Notes under the pieces: generated by a model
Told to the model about the DNA's origin: nothing
The model's input: only the letters and a program-made list of their open reading frames with translations
Database searches by the model: none
Assembly: GCA_964385755.1 (NCBI GenBank)
Contig: CAYLPZ010000005.1
Span: forward strand, 20,963 to 84,962
Direction of reading: 5' to 3'
Source: CAG-698 sp964385755
Lineage (GTDB): Bacteria > Bacillota_I > Bacilli_A > ML615J-28 > CAG-698
DNA: 64,000 nucleotides
Translations under genes and position numbers: made by a program
Shown: positions 54,104 through 63,386 of the stretch, piece after piece
Position numbering within the stretch: position 1 is the first letter of the stretch
Layout of the letters: each line of letters opens with the position of its first letter

Positions 54104-54132
54104 TTGAAAAATTTTCAAAAAAATATTATAAT
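54104..54132 (+). promoter_or_regulatory. Promoter of gpmI-eno
   Basis: TTGAAA at 54104-54109 and TATAAT at 54127-54132 with a 17-base spacer. Confidence 0.75.
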
Positions 54133-54171
54133 TAATAGATAATGTATAAAAATACATGTTGGAGGAATAAT

Positions 54172-55689
54172 ATGAATCGTAAAACATACATGCTAGCTAT
54201 TCTTGATGGTTATGGCATAACAAAAGAAACAAATGGCAATGCAATTTACATGGCAAAGAAACCTAATTTAGACTATTTATGTTCTCGTTTTCCAAATACA
54301 ACAATTGGTGCAAGTGGTGAAGATGTTGGACTTCCTGATGGACAAATGGGAAATAGTGAAGTTGGGCATATGAATATTGGTGCTGGAAGAGTTGTATATC
54401 AATCACTAACTAGAGTTAATATTGCTGTGAGAAACAATGAACTAATTGAAAAACCAGCTATCCAAAAAGCTGTTAACCACTGCTTAAAGAATAATAGTAA
54501 GTTACACATCATGGGATTATTAAGTGATGGTGGTGTACATTCACATATTAATCACATTTTATATTTATTAGAAAAAGGCGTTGAAGCTGGAATCAAAGAA
54601 GTAGTTGTTCATGCTTTCTTAGATGGACGTGATGTTCCTCCTCAAAGTGCTAAAATATATTTAAAACAATTACAAGATAAAGTAAATGAAGTTGGACATT
54701 CAAAAATCGGTGTAGTTAGTGGAAGATACTATGCAATGGATCGTGATAAAAATTGGAATCGTGTGCAACTTGCTTATGATGCATTAGTATATAATGAAGC
54801 ACCATTAAAAGAAGTATTCGAAGGTATTGATGAATCATATGCTAAATCAATTACTGATGAATTTGTAGTACCATTTATTGCTTCCAAAGATTGTGCAATC
54901 GAAGATGGTGATAGCGTAATTTTCGCAAACTTCCGTCCTGACCGTGCTATCCAAATTTCTACTGCTTTAACAAATTTATTTGTAACTGGAATTTCAAATG
55001 GTAAAGCTTATCAAGATTTAGTGTTCGTTAGTATGATGTTATATAGTGAAAATGTTCTTGGTGAAGTAGTATTTCCAATTCAAGAATTAACTAATACATT
55101 TGGTGAATATCTTGCAAAACTTGGATTACGTCAATTAAGAATTGCGGAAACTGAAAAATATGCGCATGTTACATATTTCTTTGATGGTGGTGTTGATCGT
55201 GAATTACCATTTGCTGACCGTGTTTTAGTCAATTCTCCAAAAGTTGCAACATATGATTTGAAACCTGAGATGAGTGCATATGAAGTATGTGATAAGGTAT
55301 GTGAAGCAATTGACTCAAAAGAATATGATGTTATTATTCTAAACTTTGCTAACTGTGATATGGTTGGTCATACAACTGTTGTTGATGCAACTATCAAAGC
55401 GGTTGAAACTGTTGATGAATGCATCGGTAGAATTTATAAAACAATAGAGAAAAATGAAGGTGAGTTAGTAATTATTGCTGATCATGGTAATGCTGATAAG
55501 ATGATTGATGAAAATGGATTACCATTCTCTGCCCATTCAACTAATCCAGTTCCATGTATCGTTTGTCATGAAGGACTAACATTACGTGAAGGTGGAAACC
55601 TTGGAGACGTTATTCCAACAATTCTAGATTTAATGAAACTTGCAAAACCTGTGGAAATGACAGGAAAAACTTTAATCGTTAAAAAATAA
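54172..55689 (+). CDS. gpmI: 2,3-bisphosphoglycerate-independent phosphoglycerate mutase
   Basis: A 505-residue manganese-dependent phosphoglycerate mutase interconverting 3- and 2-phosphoglycerate in glycolysis. The alkaline-phosphatase-fold motifs are intact: ILDGYGIT, GNSEVGHMNIGAGR with the phosphoserine, DGRDVPP, ANFRPDRAIQ, NCDMVGHT and IADHGNADKM. The start at 54172 has GGAGG just upstream; an ATG 10 codons before has none. The gene is followed 12 bases later by eno, so two consecutive glycolytic steps are co-transcribed. Confidence 0.97.
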   Translation: MNRKTYMLAILDGYGITKETNGNAIYMAKKPNLDYLCSRFPNTTIGASGEDVGLPDGQMGNSEVGHMNIGAGRVVYQSLTRVNIAVRNNELIEKPAIQKAVNHCLKNNSKLHIMGLLSDGGVHSHINHILYLLEKGVEAGIKEVVVHAFLDGRDVPPQSAKIYLKQLQDKVNEVGHSKIGVVSGRYYAMDRDKNWNRVQLAYDALVYNEAPLKEVFEGIDESYAKSITDEFVVPFIASKDCAIEDGDSVIFANFRPDRAIQISTALTNLFVTGISNGKAYQDLVFVSMMLYSENVLGEVVFPIQELTNTFGEYLAKLGLRQLRIAETEKYAHVTYFFDGGVDRELPFADRVLVNSPKVATYDLKPEMSAYEVCDKVCEAIDSKEYDVIILNFANCDMVGHTTVVDATIKAVETVDECIGRIYKTIEKNEGELVIIADHGNADKMIDENGLPFSAHSTNPVPCIVCHEGLTLREGGNLGDVIPTILDLMKLAKPVEMTGKTLIVKK

Positions 55690-55701
55690 AGGAGAAAAAA
55701 T

Positions 55702-56994
55702 ATGCCTTACATTAGTGAAATTTACGCAAGAGAAGTAATAGATTCTCGTGGTAATCCAACTGTAGAAGTTGAAGTGTATACTGAAAGTGGAGGTTTTGGT
55801 CGTGCGATTGTTCCTAGCGGTGCCTCTACTGGTGAATATGAAGCTGTAGAACTTCGTGATGGCGATAAGAAAAGATTTCTTGGTAAAGGTGTTTTAACTG
55901 CTGTTGATAATGTGAATAAGATTATTAGCCCAGAATTAATTGGTATGAATGTTTTTGATCAAATTGGCATAGATGATTCAATGATTAAACTTGATGGAAC
56001 ACCAAATAAATCTAAACTTGGCGCAAATGCTATTCTAGGTGTTTCACTTGCCTGTGCAAAAGCAGCTGCAGATTTAAGTGGTTTATCACTTTACAATTAC
56101 CTTGGTGGATTTAATGCGAAAGTTTTACCAACACCAATGATGAATATTCTAAACGGTGGAGCACATGCGGATTTTTGTATTGATTTCCAAGAATTAATGA
56201 TTATGCCGGTAGGGGCAAGTTCTTTTAAAGAAGCTATTCGCATGGGGGCTGAAGTATTTCATAATTTAAAACTTGTTTTAAAAGAAAAAGGATATAACAC
56301 TGCTGTTGGAGATGAAGGTGGATATGCTCCAAAGCTAAAAAATAACGAAGAAGCATTTGCTGTAGTAATTGAAGCAATTACAAAAGCAGGATATGTTCCT
56401 GGAAAAGATGTATATTTAGCTTGTGATATCGCCGCAAGTGAATTTTATAACAGTGAAACAAAAATGTATGAACTAAAAAGTGAAGGTGTAAATAAAACTA
56501 GTAGTGAAATGGTTGAATTTTACTCTGAACTTTGTAAAAAATATCCAATCATTTCAATTGAAGATGGTTTAGATGAAAATGACTGGGATGGTTGGAAAGA
56601 ATTAACAAATGCTCTTGGCAAAGATGTACAATTAGTTGGTGATGACTTATTTGTTACTAATACTAAGCGTCTTAAAAAGGGAATAGAATTAGGAGTTGCT
56701 AATTCTATTCTAATTAAAGTAAATCAAATTGGTACACTTACAGAAACATTTGATGCTATTCAAATGGCTCAAAAAGCAGGTTATACAGCAGTAATATCTC
56801 ACCGTTCAGGTGAAACAGAAGATACAACAATTGCTGATATTGCTGTAAGTTTGAACGCTGGACAAATCAAAACTGGTTCAATGAGTCGTACAGATCGTAT
56901 CGCTAAGTACAATCAATTATTAAGAATTGAAGATGAACTTGCTGATATGGCACGTTATGATGGTATTAATAGTTTTTATAATCTTAAAAAATAG
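55702..56994 (+). CDS. eno: Enolase
   Basis: A 430-residue enolase converting 2-phosphoglycerate to phosphoenolpyruvate. The segments SRGNPTVEVEVYTE, PSGASTGEYEAVELRDGD, the metal ligands in ACDIAASEFY, SIEDGLDENDWDGW and VGDDLFVTN, and the catalytic Lys/HRSGETEDTTIADIAV region are all present. AAAGGAG precedes the start. It is the second gene of the gpmI-eno unit and is followed by a terminator. Confidence 0.98.
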   Translation: MPYISEIYAREVIDSRGNPTVEVEVYTESGGFGRAIVPSGASTGEYEAVELRDGDKKRFLGKGVLTAVDNVNKIISPELIGMNVFDQIGIDDSMIKLDGTPNKSKLGANAILGVSLACAKAAADLSGLSLYNYLGGFNAKVLPTPMMNILNGGAHADFCIDFQELMIMPVGASSFKEAIRMGAEVFHNLKLVLKEKGYNTAVGDEGGYAPKLKNNEEAFAVVIEAITKAGYVPGKDVYLACDIAASEFYNSETKMYELKSEGVNKTSSEMVEFYSELCKKYPIISIEDGLDENDWDGWKELTNALGKDVQLVGDDLFVTNTKRLKKGIELGVANSILIKVNQIGTLTETFDAIQMAQKAGYTAVISHRSGETEDTTIADIAVSLNAGQIKTGSMSRTDRIAKYNQLLRIEDELADMARYDGINSFYNLKK

Positions 56995-57012
56995 GCCAAA
57001 TGGCCTTTTTTT
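56993..57012 (+). terminator. Terminator after eno
   Basis: Stem AGGCCA / TGGCCT, 2-base loop, seven T's. Confidence 0.85.
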
Positions 57013-57060
57013 AATACTTTAAAATCTCTTATATGTGTTCTTTTCTTTTTTTATTTTTTT

Positions 57061-57069
57061 TGGTATAAT
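57061..57069 (+). promoter_or_regulatory. Extended -10 promoter of the 57.1-63.3 kb gene run
   Basis: TGGTATAAT (TATAAT at 57064-57069 with TGG), 60 bases before the next start codon. The -35 is poor. Confidence 0.5.
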
Positions 57070-57128
57070 AAAGAGAATATCTTTTTAAATATTATAAAAT
57101 AAATAATATAAGAGTAAAGGAAAGTAAT

Positions 57129-58031
57129 ATGAAGAATACAAAAAATCAAGAACATGAAACTATTACTTTAAAAGAAATTAGCTATCCTCAAGTTGCTAAT
57201 AAAGAACTATATAATTTAAATCATGATTTCTATTTTGTGAAACCTGATCGAAGTGATATACCTATTAAATTTAACAAAGATGCAAAAGATAAAGACAAGA
57301 TAAAAGAAATACATAACTACATTAAAGCAAAAAAAGTAAAACTAAATGCAGTAATAAAAGATTTTTTGATCTTAAAGCTTTATAGAAAATGTGCAAACAA
57401 AAAAGGTTTGAGTGGGAAAGATGATTTTAACTTAGATTACATAAAAATGGAAAAGTATATTAATAGACTAAAACTAGATTTTAGTGCTACTGAAAAATAT
57501 ATTTTAAGTGCCATAAAGAAAAATTTAGAAGAGTATGAAGATATTTATCATATGATTGATATGGTTTTATATGTTGTTGATTTTATTTCTGGTATTGAAA
57601 AGGATTTAAAAGCATTTAAGAAAAACTATTATCATGATTTTAAGGTTCCTTCAATTATTTTATTTACAAATAAACAAGTAAGAGAAGTAGAAGTAATCGA
57701 AAGAGAAGTTGATGAAGAATTAGCAAAATATAAATCAATTGAACAGGCATATGATTATTTTATTTATAATAGCGGTGAACTTATTTTAGATACTTTAAAT
57801 GAGTTAATTCGCATTAAAGATAGTGGAATAAGTATTGATATTCATTATTTCTTACAAAGTGATGCAATAATTAAGTTTGAATACAATGAATGGGTAGATT
57901 TGATTACTAAAATTTTATTTGTTCAAAGCAAAATAAAAGGTAAAGCGGAAACGTCAGCTGAATTTGAGCGTTTATTTGTTTCTTTAGAAGTACGATATAT
58001 TATATTATCGATGAAAAAGGAGATGGAATAA
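57129..58031 (+). CDS. Protein of unknown function (300 aa)
   Basis: I do not recognise this 300-residue protein. It has no signal peptide or clear membrane helix, is rich in Lys, Glu and Ile, and reads as mostly helical, with charged helices at about residues 60-110 and 120-165. No motif of catalytic type is visible. It has a good AAAGGAAAG site and starts a run of closely spaced genes, 2 bases before the PHP phosphoesterase gene. Its position before rsmB-rlmN-rsgA suggests a housekeeping or translation-linked role, but this is a guess from context only. Confidence 0.6.
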   Translation: MKNTKNQEHETITLKEISYPQVANKELYNLNHDFYFVKPDRSDIPIKFNKDAKDKDKIKEIHNYIKAKKVKLNAVIKDFLILKLYRKCANKKGLSGKDDFNLDYIKMEKYINRLKLDFSATEKYILSAIKKNLEEYEDIYHMIDMVLYVVDFISGIEKDLKAFKKNYYHDFKVPSIILFTNKQVREVEVIEREVDEELAKYKSIEQAYDYFIYNSGELILDTLNELIRIKDSGISIDIHYFLQSDAIIKFEYNEWVDLITKILFVQSKIKGKAETSAEFERLFVSLEVRYIILSMKKEME

Positions 58032-58033
58032 AA

Positions 58034-58876
58034 ATGAGAGGAGAATTTCATATTCACTCAAACTACTCTGATGGTTCATTAGAAATTGAAGAAATTTTAG
58101 AAATCTTAAAAGGAAATTTAGATTTTTTTTGTATTACAGATCATGATGAATTAGAAGGTAGCATTAAGGCATCTCAAATATGTAAAAACTATGGTCTTAA
58201 AAGTTTAATTGGTTTAGAACTATCAACTTATAATAATGGTGAAACAATTCATATCTTAGGATATTTTCCTGATAATATTGATATAAAAAGAATAGAAAAA
58301 CTCATTAATATCACTAAAGATATAAGAATAAAACGAATAAACAGACTACAAAAAATGAAAAAACTTTTATTTGATTTTTTTGATATTGATCTTGATATAA
58401 CTGATTTACTTAAAAAAAGCTCAATTACTAGAGGAAGTATTTCTCGTGAGATAATAAAACAAGGATATCCATATACTTTAGAAGAAATATTTGAGAAGTT
58501 TATCGGTGAGGGAAAACCAGCATATATTCCATCTAATAATCTTTCTACTAAAGATGGAATAAATATTATTAAAAGCTGTGGAGGTCTAGCTGTTTTAGCT
58601 CATCCAACACTTTTAAAACATAATGATGTTGAAGAAATAATAAAGTTTGGTGTAGATGGTATTGAAGCTGTATACCCACTTAATAAAGAAGGAGAGGAAA
58701 CTTTCTTTCGAAAACTTGCTTTAAAATATGATTTAGTTGTAACAGCAGGAAATGACTTTCATTTTTTAGGTGATACGAGACATGGTACTCTTTTACAACT
58801 AGGTTTATATGATGATGATTTAATTAAATTTATTAATAAAGTTTACGAAAATAAGGAAAATAAAAATGAATGTTAG
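58034..58876 (+). CDS. PHP-domain phosphoesterase (TrpH/RnmV-like)
   Basis: A 280-residue PHP-domain metal-dependent phosphoesterase. Metal ligands are visible as FHIHSNYSDGSL (residues 5-16), ITDHDELEGS (about 36), the Glu in GLELSTY, LAHPTLL (about 194) and the final GNDFH. The related TrpH/YciV enzymes are 5'-3' exonucleases acting on short RNA or 3',5'-bisnucleotides; the substrate here is inferred from family. AGGAG lies before the start, and the end overlaps rsmB by 11 bases. Confidence 0.87.
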   Translation: MRGEFHIHSNYSDGSLEIEEILEILKGNLDFFCITDHDELEGSIKASQICKNYGLKSLIGLELSTYNNGETIHILGYFPDNIDIKRIEKLINITKDIRIKRINRLQKMKKLLFDFFDIDLDITDLLKKSSITRGSISREIIKQGYPYTLEEIFEKFIGEGKPAYIPSNNLSTKDGINIIKSCGGLAVLAHPTLLKHNDVEEIIKFGVDGIEAVYPLNKEGEETFFRKLALKYDLVVTAGNDFHFLGDTRHGTLLQLGLYDDDLIKFINKVYENKENKNEC

Positions 58877-60143
58877 AAAATTAGCTGTTGAAGCAATTGA
58901 TAAAATATTTGAAAAAAGTGCATTTTCAAACATTGTTGTTAAGGAATGTTTAGATAAGTTTGAATTATCAAATGAAGATAAGGCACTTTTTACTAATTTA
59001 GTTTATGGTACTGTTCAAAAGTACATTACGCTTAATTACTTTCTAGAACCTTTTATTGAAAAGAAAAAGCCGAAACATTTCATCTATAATTTATTATTAA
59101 TGAGTGTTTATCAACTAGTTTATCTTGATATTCCTGAATACGCGGTACTTGATGAAAGTGTAAAGATTGCGAAAATAAAAGACTTAAAGCTTGGAACATT
59201 TGTAAATGGAGTCTTGAGAAATTTCTTAAGAACTCCTCTACGTGATATTGAAAATATAAAGGATAGTGGTGATTTAATTACATACTATAGTGTAAAATAT
59301 TCACATCCTATTTGGCTTGTTACTTTTCTTTTAAAAGATTATAACTATGAAGAACTTGAAAAAATCTTAACTGAAAATAATTCAATTAAAAAAGATGCTA
59401 TTAGAGTAAATACTCTAAAAGCAACTAAAGAAGAAGTAATTAATGAGCTCAGAAAATTAGAAATAGAATTTGAAGATACTGGATTAGTATCTAATGGTCT
59501 AATAGTATCTAAAAATGTTAGTGATACTATTTTATTTAAAAAAGGTCTTATTACTATTCAAGACCTTTCAAGTCAAAAAGTATCAGAAGTTGCAAATCCA
59601 AAAAAAGGAGATCTTGTTATAGACATGTGTGCTGCTCCTGGCGGTAAATCAGCTCACCTGGCTTCAATTATGGAAAACGAAGGAAGAATATATAGCTGCG
59701 ATATTTATCCACAAAAGATTAAACTTATGAATAGTTTATTTACAAGATTAGGTACTACTATTTGTAAAAGTCAACAAATAGATGCTCGTATTGTAAAAGA
59801 TCATGTTAGAAATGAATCATTTGATTTAGTTGTTTGTGATGTTCCTTGTTCTGGCCTTGGGGTAATGAGTCACAAAGTAGATTTAAAATATAAAATTAAC
59901 TTAGATTCAATAAATGAAATTATTGCTCTACAAAAAGAAATTATTGAAGCAAGTTATCCTTTAGTAAAAAAAGGTGGAGCTCTTTGTTACTCAACATGTA
60001 CAATAAACAAAGATGAGAATGAAAGAATAATTAAATGGTTTATAAAGAATCATAATGATATGATTATTGAATATGAAAAGCAAATATTGCCTTATGAATA
60101 TAAAAGTGATGGCTTTTATATTTGTAAACTTAGGAGGAAATAA
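58866..60143 (+). CDS. rsmB: 16S rRNA m5C967 methyltransferase
   Basis: A 425-residue RsmB (Sun) protein. The N-terminal NusB-like RNA-binding domain covers about residues 1-140. The SAM-dependent methyltransferase domain has MCAAPGGKSAHLA (about 254), DVPCSGLG with one catalytic Cys (about 327) and YSTCTI with the other (about 377). It methylates cytosine 967 of 16S rRNA (E. coli numbering). The stop overlaps the rlmN start in TAATG. The order rsmB-rlmN-rsgA-rpe-thiN follows that in Bacillus. Confidence 0.95.
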   Translation: MNVRKLAVEAIDKIFEKSAFSNIVVKECLDKFELSNEDKALFTNLVYGTVQKYITLNYFLEPFIEKKKPKHFIYNLLLMSVYQLVYLDIPEYAVLDESVKIAKIKDLKLGTFVNGVLRNFLRTPLRDIENIKDSGDLITYYSVKYSHPIWLVTFLLKDYNYEELEKILTENNSIKKDAIRVNTLKATKEEVINELRKLEIEFEDTGLVSNGLIVSKNVSDTILFKKGLITIQDLSSQKVSEVANPKKGDLVIDMCAAPGGKSAHLASIMENEGRIYSCDIYPQKIKLMNSLFTRLGTTICKSQQIDARIVKDHVRNESFDLVVCDVPCSGLGVMSHKVDLKYKINLDSINEIIALQKEIIEASYPLVKKGGALCYSTCTINKDENERIIKWFIKNHNDMIIEYEKQILPYEYKSDGFYICKLRRK

Positions 60144-61183
60144 TGAACTCAATCTATGATTATTCTAGAGAAAAGTTAGAAACTTTTTTTGTAGAAAATA
60201 ATCTTCAAAAGTTTCGTGCTACCCAAGTAATGGAAGCATTATATCGACATAAACATCAAAGTTTTGATGAAATAACAAATATTAATAAAGATACGAAAGC
60301 ATTACTTGCAAATTCCTTTTCTTTTAATAATTTAGAATTAGCGTTAAAACAAGAAAGTAGTGATGGGACTACTAAATATTTATTTAAATTAAGTGATGGT
60401 AATTATATAGAAACTGTATTAATGATCCAATCGTATGGTTATAGTGTTTGCGTAACTAGTGAGGTTGGATGTAACATGGGATGTGCTTTTTGTGCTAGTG
60501 GTCAAGTGAAAAAGATTAGGAATTTAACACCTTCTGAGATGGTTTTACAGGTTTTATCAGTTGACAATGATCTTCAAAAACAGAATAAAAGGGTATCTCA
60601 TGTTGTTGTAATGGGTATTGGTGAACCATTTGACAATTATGATAATGTTTTAGAATTTATTAAAATTATTAACGATCCTAAAGGATTAGAAATTGGTTCA
60701 CGTCATATTACGATATCTACTTGTGGGCTAGTACCAAAAATAAAAGAATTTGCTTTGTTTCCTTTACAAGTTAACTTAGCAATATCACTTCATTTTCCTA
60801 ATAATGAACTACGAAGCAAATATATGCCAATAAATAGAAAGTATCCGTTAGAAAAATTAATTGATGCAGTTAAAGAATACTATGATATTACTGGTAGAAG
60901 AGTAACTTTTGAATATATTTTACTAGATGGGATAAATGATACAATTCCTTGCGCAAAAGAACTAGTAAAATTGCTTTCAAAGATGAATGCATATATTAAT
61001 CTAATTCCTTACAATGAAACAGGAAAAGTGTTTAAACGCTCTAAGGAAGAAAATAGAGATGCTTTCTTTGATTACTTAAATAAAAACAAAATGAATGCGA
61101 TAGTACGTAAGGAGCATGGAAGTGACATTGATGCTGCTTGTGGGCAACTTCGTGTAAAACAAATGAAAAATGATACAAAATAA
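60143..61183 (+). CDS. rlmN: 23S rRNA (A2503-C2)/tRNA methyltransferase
   Basis: A 346-residue radical-SAM enzyme that methylates C2 of A2503 in 23S rRNA and A37 of some tRNAs. The Fe-S cluster motif CNMGCAFC gives C110, C114 and C117; the second catalytic Cys is in AACGQLR near residue 331. The VVMGIGEPFDNYDNV and LAISLHFPNNELR segments are typical. RlmN, not Cfr, is indicated by the rsmB-rsgA neighbourhood. AGGAGG lies inside the end of rsmB. In Bacillus prpC-prkC follow rlmN; here they are absent. Confidence 0.95.
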   Translation: MNSIYDYSREKLETFFVENNLQKFRATQVMEALYRHKHQSFDEITNINKDTKALLANSFSFNNLELALKQESSDGTTKYLFKLSDGNYIETVLMIQSYGYSVCVTSEVGCNMGCAFCASGQVKKIRNLTPSEMVLQVLSVDNDLQKQNKRVSHVVVMGIGEPFDNYDNVLEFIKIINDPKGLEIGSRHITISTCGLVPKIKEFALFPLQVNLAISLHFPNNELRSKYMPINRKYPLEKLIDAVKEYYDITGRRVTFEYILLDGINDTIPCAKELVKLLSKMNAYINLIPYNETGKVFKRSKEENRDAFFDYLNKNKMNAIVRKEHGSDIDAACGQLRVKQMKNDTK

Positions 61184-61206
61184 TATAAATATAACGGAAG
61201 GTATTA

Positions 61207-62067
61207 ATGATTAAATCAGGTCTTATAGTAAAATCAATAAGTGGCGAATACACTATTTTTGATGATAATAAATATATAGTTTGCAAACCACGAGGAATTT
61301 TTAGATTAAATGAGGATTCAGTAAAAGTAGGTGATTACGTTACATATGATGATGTAACTAAGATTATCACAAAAACGGAAAAACGAAAAAATAATTTAAT
61401 TAGACCAGTTATTTGTAATGTTGATAAAGCTTTCGTAGTTACTAGTGTCATTGAACCTGACTTAAATTTAAATCTTCTTGATAAAATAGTAGCAAATCTT
61501 GAATATAATAATATTAGACCAATATTAGTATTTACAAAAATTGATTTATTAGATAATAAAGACAAATATAGTGATATACTAAATTATTATCAAAAAATAG
61601 GTTATCAAGTATATTTATCTACTAATGATGATATTGCAAATAAGATAAAAAATGAAATTAATGATAATATTTGTGTCTTAATTGGCCAAAGTGGTGTTGG
61701 AAAAAGCACACTAGTAAATAAATTAGATTCAAATCTAAAATTACGTACTGACAATATTTCTAAAGCGTTAGGACGTGGAAAACATACAACAAGACACATT
61801 GAACTATTTCGCATAGGAACAGGATTCTTAGCTGATAGCCCTGGTTTTGGTAATATAGAGTTTAATGAAATAGATAATATTACATTAGCCCAATCATTTG
61901 TTGAATTCTTTGATGCAAGCAATAACTGCAAGTACAAAGGTTGTTTGCATATTAATGAACCAAATTGTGAAGTGAAAAAACTAGTTAATGAAAATATAAT
62001 ATTGCAAAGTAGGTATCAAAATTATTTACAATTTTCGATAGAACTTAAGAAAAATAAAAAGTACTAA
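61207..62067 (+). CDS. rsgA: Small ribosomal subunit biogenesis GTPase
   Basis: A 286-residue circularly permuted GTPase that assists 30S maturation. An N-terminal OB domain (about 1-70) is followed by the permuted GTPase order: FTKIDLL (G4), then GQSGVGKSTLVNKL (G1, about 160), then DSPGF (G3). A C-terminal zinc site is seen in CKYKGCLHINEPNC (about 240-255). ACGGAAGG is the ribosome site. It lies between rlmN and rpe as in Bacillus (yloQ). Confidence 0.95.
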   Translation: MIKSGLIVKSISGEYTIFDDNKYIVCKPRGIFRLNEDSVKVGDYVTYDDVTKIITKTEKRKNNLIRPVICNVDKAFVVTSVIEPDLNLNLLDKIVANLEYNNIRPILVFTKIDLLDNKDKYSDILNYYQKIGYQVYLSTNDDIANKIKNEINDNICVLIGQSGVGKSTLVNKLDSNLKLRTDNISKALGRGKHTTRHIELFRIGTGFLADSPGFGNIEFNEIDNITLAQSFVEFFDASNNCKYKGCLHINEPNCEVKKLVNENIILQSRYQNYLQFSIELKKNKKY

Positions 62068-62084
62068 TTACTGGAGGTTAAGTT

Positions 62085-62720
62085 ATGATTGTTGCCCCAT
62101 CAATGCTTGCGGCGGATTTTAATCATCTATTAGATGATGTAAAAAGAGTAGAAGAAGCAGAATATTTACATGTTGATGTAATGGATGGACATTTTGTTCC
62201 AAACATTAGTTTTGGTTCATCAGTGTTTGGCAAGTTATATGATAATGTTGATATGATATTTGATGTCCATCTGATGATTGAACATCCATTAAAGTATATT
62301 GATACTTTTAGTGACTATGCTGATATAATTACATTCCACTATGAGTGTTGTGATGATACTCTTGAAGTTATCAATAAGATTAAAGATTGTAATAAAAAAG
62401 TAGGAATATCACTAAAACCAAATACCAAAATAGAATTAATAACAAAATATTTAGATGAAGTAGATATGGTTTTAGTAATGAGTGTTGAACCAGGGTTTGG
62501 CGGACAAAAGTTTTTAGATAGTGCTCTTGATAAAATTAAGTATTTAGATGATTATCGCAAAACAAATAATCTATCATATAAAATAGAAGTAGATGGTGGT
62601 GTCAACTATGAAAATGCGAAAAAATGCAAAGAAAATGGTTGTGATATTGTTGTTTGTGGGACATATCTTTTTAAAAGTGAAAACCCTAGTAAGTTAATAA
62701 AGGAGCTTAAAGAACTATAA
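62085..62720 (+). CDS. rpe: Ribulose-phosphate 3-epimerase
   Basis: A 211-residue TIM-barrel epimerase interconverting ribulose 5-phosphate and xylulose 5-phosphate. Motifs are PSMLAADF at the start, HVDVMDGHFVPNISFG (metal ligands), DVHLMIEHP, MSVEPGFGGQKF and VDGGVNYENA. GGAGG lies 8 bases upstream of the ATG. The stop overlaps the thiN start in TAATG. Confidence 0.97.
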   Translation: MIVAPSMLAADFNHLLDDVKRVEEAEYLHVDVMDGHFVPNISFGSSVFGKLYDNVDMIFDVHLMIEHPLKYIDTFSDYADIITFHYECCDDTLEVINKIKDCNKKVGISLKPNTKIELITKYLDEVDMVLVMSVEPGFGGQKFLDSALDKIKYLDDYRKTNNLSYKIEVDGGVNYENAKKCKENGCDIVVCGTYLFKSENPSKLIKELKEL

Positions 62721-63334
62721 TGCGTTATTTATTATTTGCCTCTGGTGAGAACACTTTTGAGAAAATAAACTATAAATTAAATGATGATGATATCTTTATA
62801 GCAATAGATGGTGGCTTAAAAACATTAAAAGAAAACAAATTGCCGGTTGATATATTTTTTGGTGATAACGATTCCTATTTATCATCAGTTGATGATAGTA
62901 TTAAAGAAAAATACTTTTACAAAATGGAAAAGGACTATAGTGACTTAGAACTTGCTCTTATGTATTTACAAAACATAAAAGCAAAAGAAGAAATTATTAT
63001 CTTTAATGCAACTGGAAAAAGATTAGATCATTTTTTTGCTACACTCGAATTGTTACTAAATTATCAAGAATTGAATATAAAAATTATAGATGATTTAAAT
63101 GAGATATATTTACTTAAAGAAAGTAAAGAAATTAAAAAAACATGCTATCAGTATATCTCAATATTTAATCCTTATAAAGATACAGTTATTTCGTTAAAAG
63201 GATTTAAGTATGAATTAAATAATTACAAATTAAAAGAATTTTGTAATTTGGGTTTGTCAAATGAAATAAAAAGTGATAATGCATTTATAAAAACAACTAA
63301 GCCACTATTAATTATTGAATCAAAAGATAAATAG
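62720..63334 (+). CDS. thiN: Thiamine pyrophosphokinase
   Basis: A 204-residue thiamine diphosphokinase, making thiamine diphosphate from thiamine and ATP. The conserved AIDGGLKTL, IFFGDNDS (usually GDFDS), EKDYSDLELAL and ATGKRLDH segments are present, with the beta-rich C-terminal thiamine-binding domain. It is translationally coupled to rpe. The order rpe-thiN-spoVM-rpmB is that of Bacillus. The Phe-to-Asn change in GDFDS is a small divergence. Confidence 0.88.
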   Translation: MRYLLFASGENTFEKINYKLNDDDIFIAIDGGLKTLKENKLPVDIFFGDNDSYLSSVDDSIKEKYFYKMEKDYSDLELALMYLQNIKAKEEIIIFNATGKRLDHFFATLELLLNYQELNIKIIDDLNEIYLLKESKEIKKTCYQYISIFNPYKDTVISLKGFKYELNNYKLKEFCNLGLSNEIKSDNAFIKTTKPLLIIESKDK

Positions 63335-63336
63335 TT

Positions 63337-63366
63337 GTCATAAATGATAAATAAAAAACATACACT
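63337..63366 (+). promoter_or_regulatory. Sigma-E promoter of spoVM
   Basis: CATACACT at 63359-63366 matches the sigma-E -10 consensus (CATACAMT) at all 8 positions; TCATAAA at 63338-63344 matches 5 of 7 of the -35 (KMATATT), spacer 14. It begins 3 bases after thiN and lies 20 bases before the spoVM start codon. spoVM is sigma-E-controlled in Bacillus, and sigE is in this window. The -10 box is also the left arm of a perfect 8-bp inverted repeat (63359-63376) next to the ribosome site. Confidence 0.7.
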
Positions 63367-63386
63367 TTAGTGTATGGAGGCTTCAT

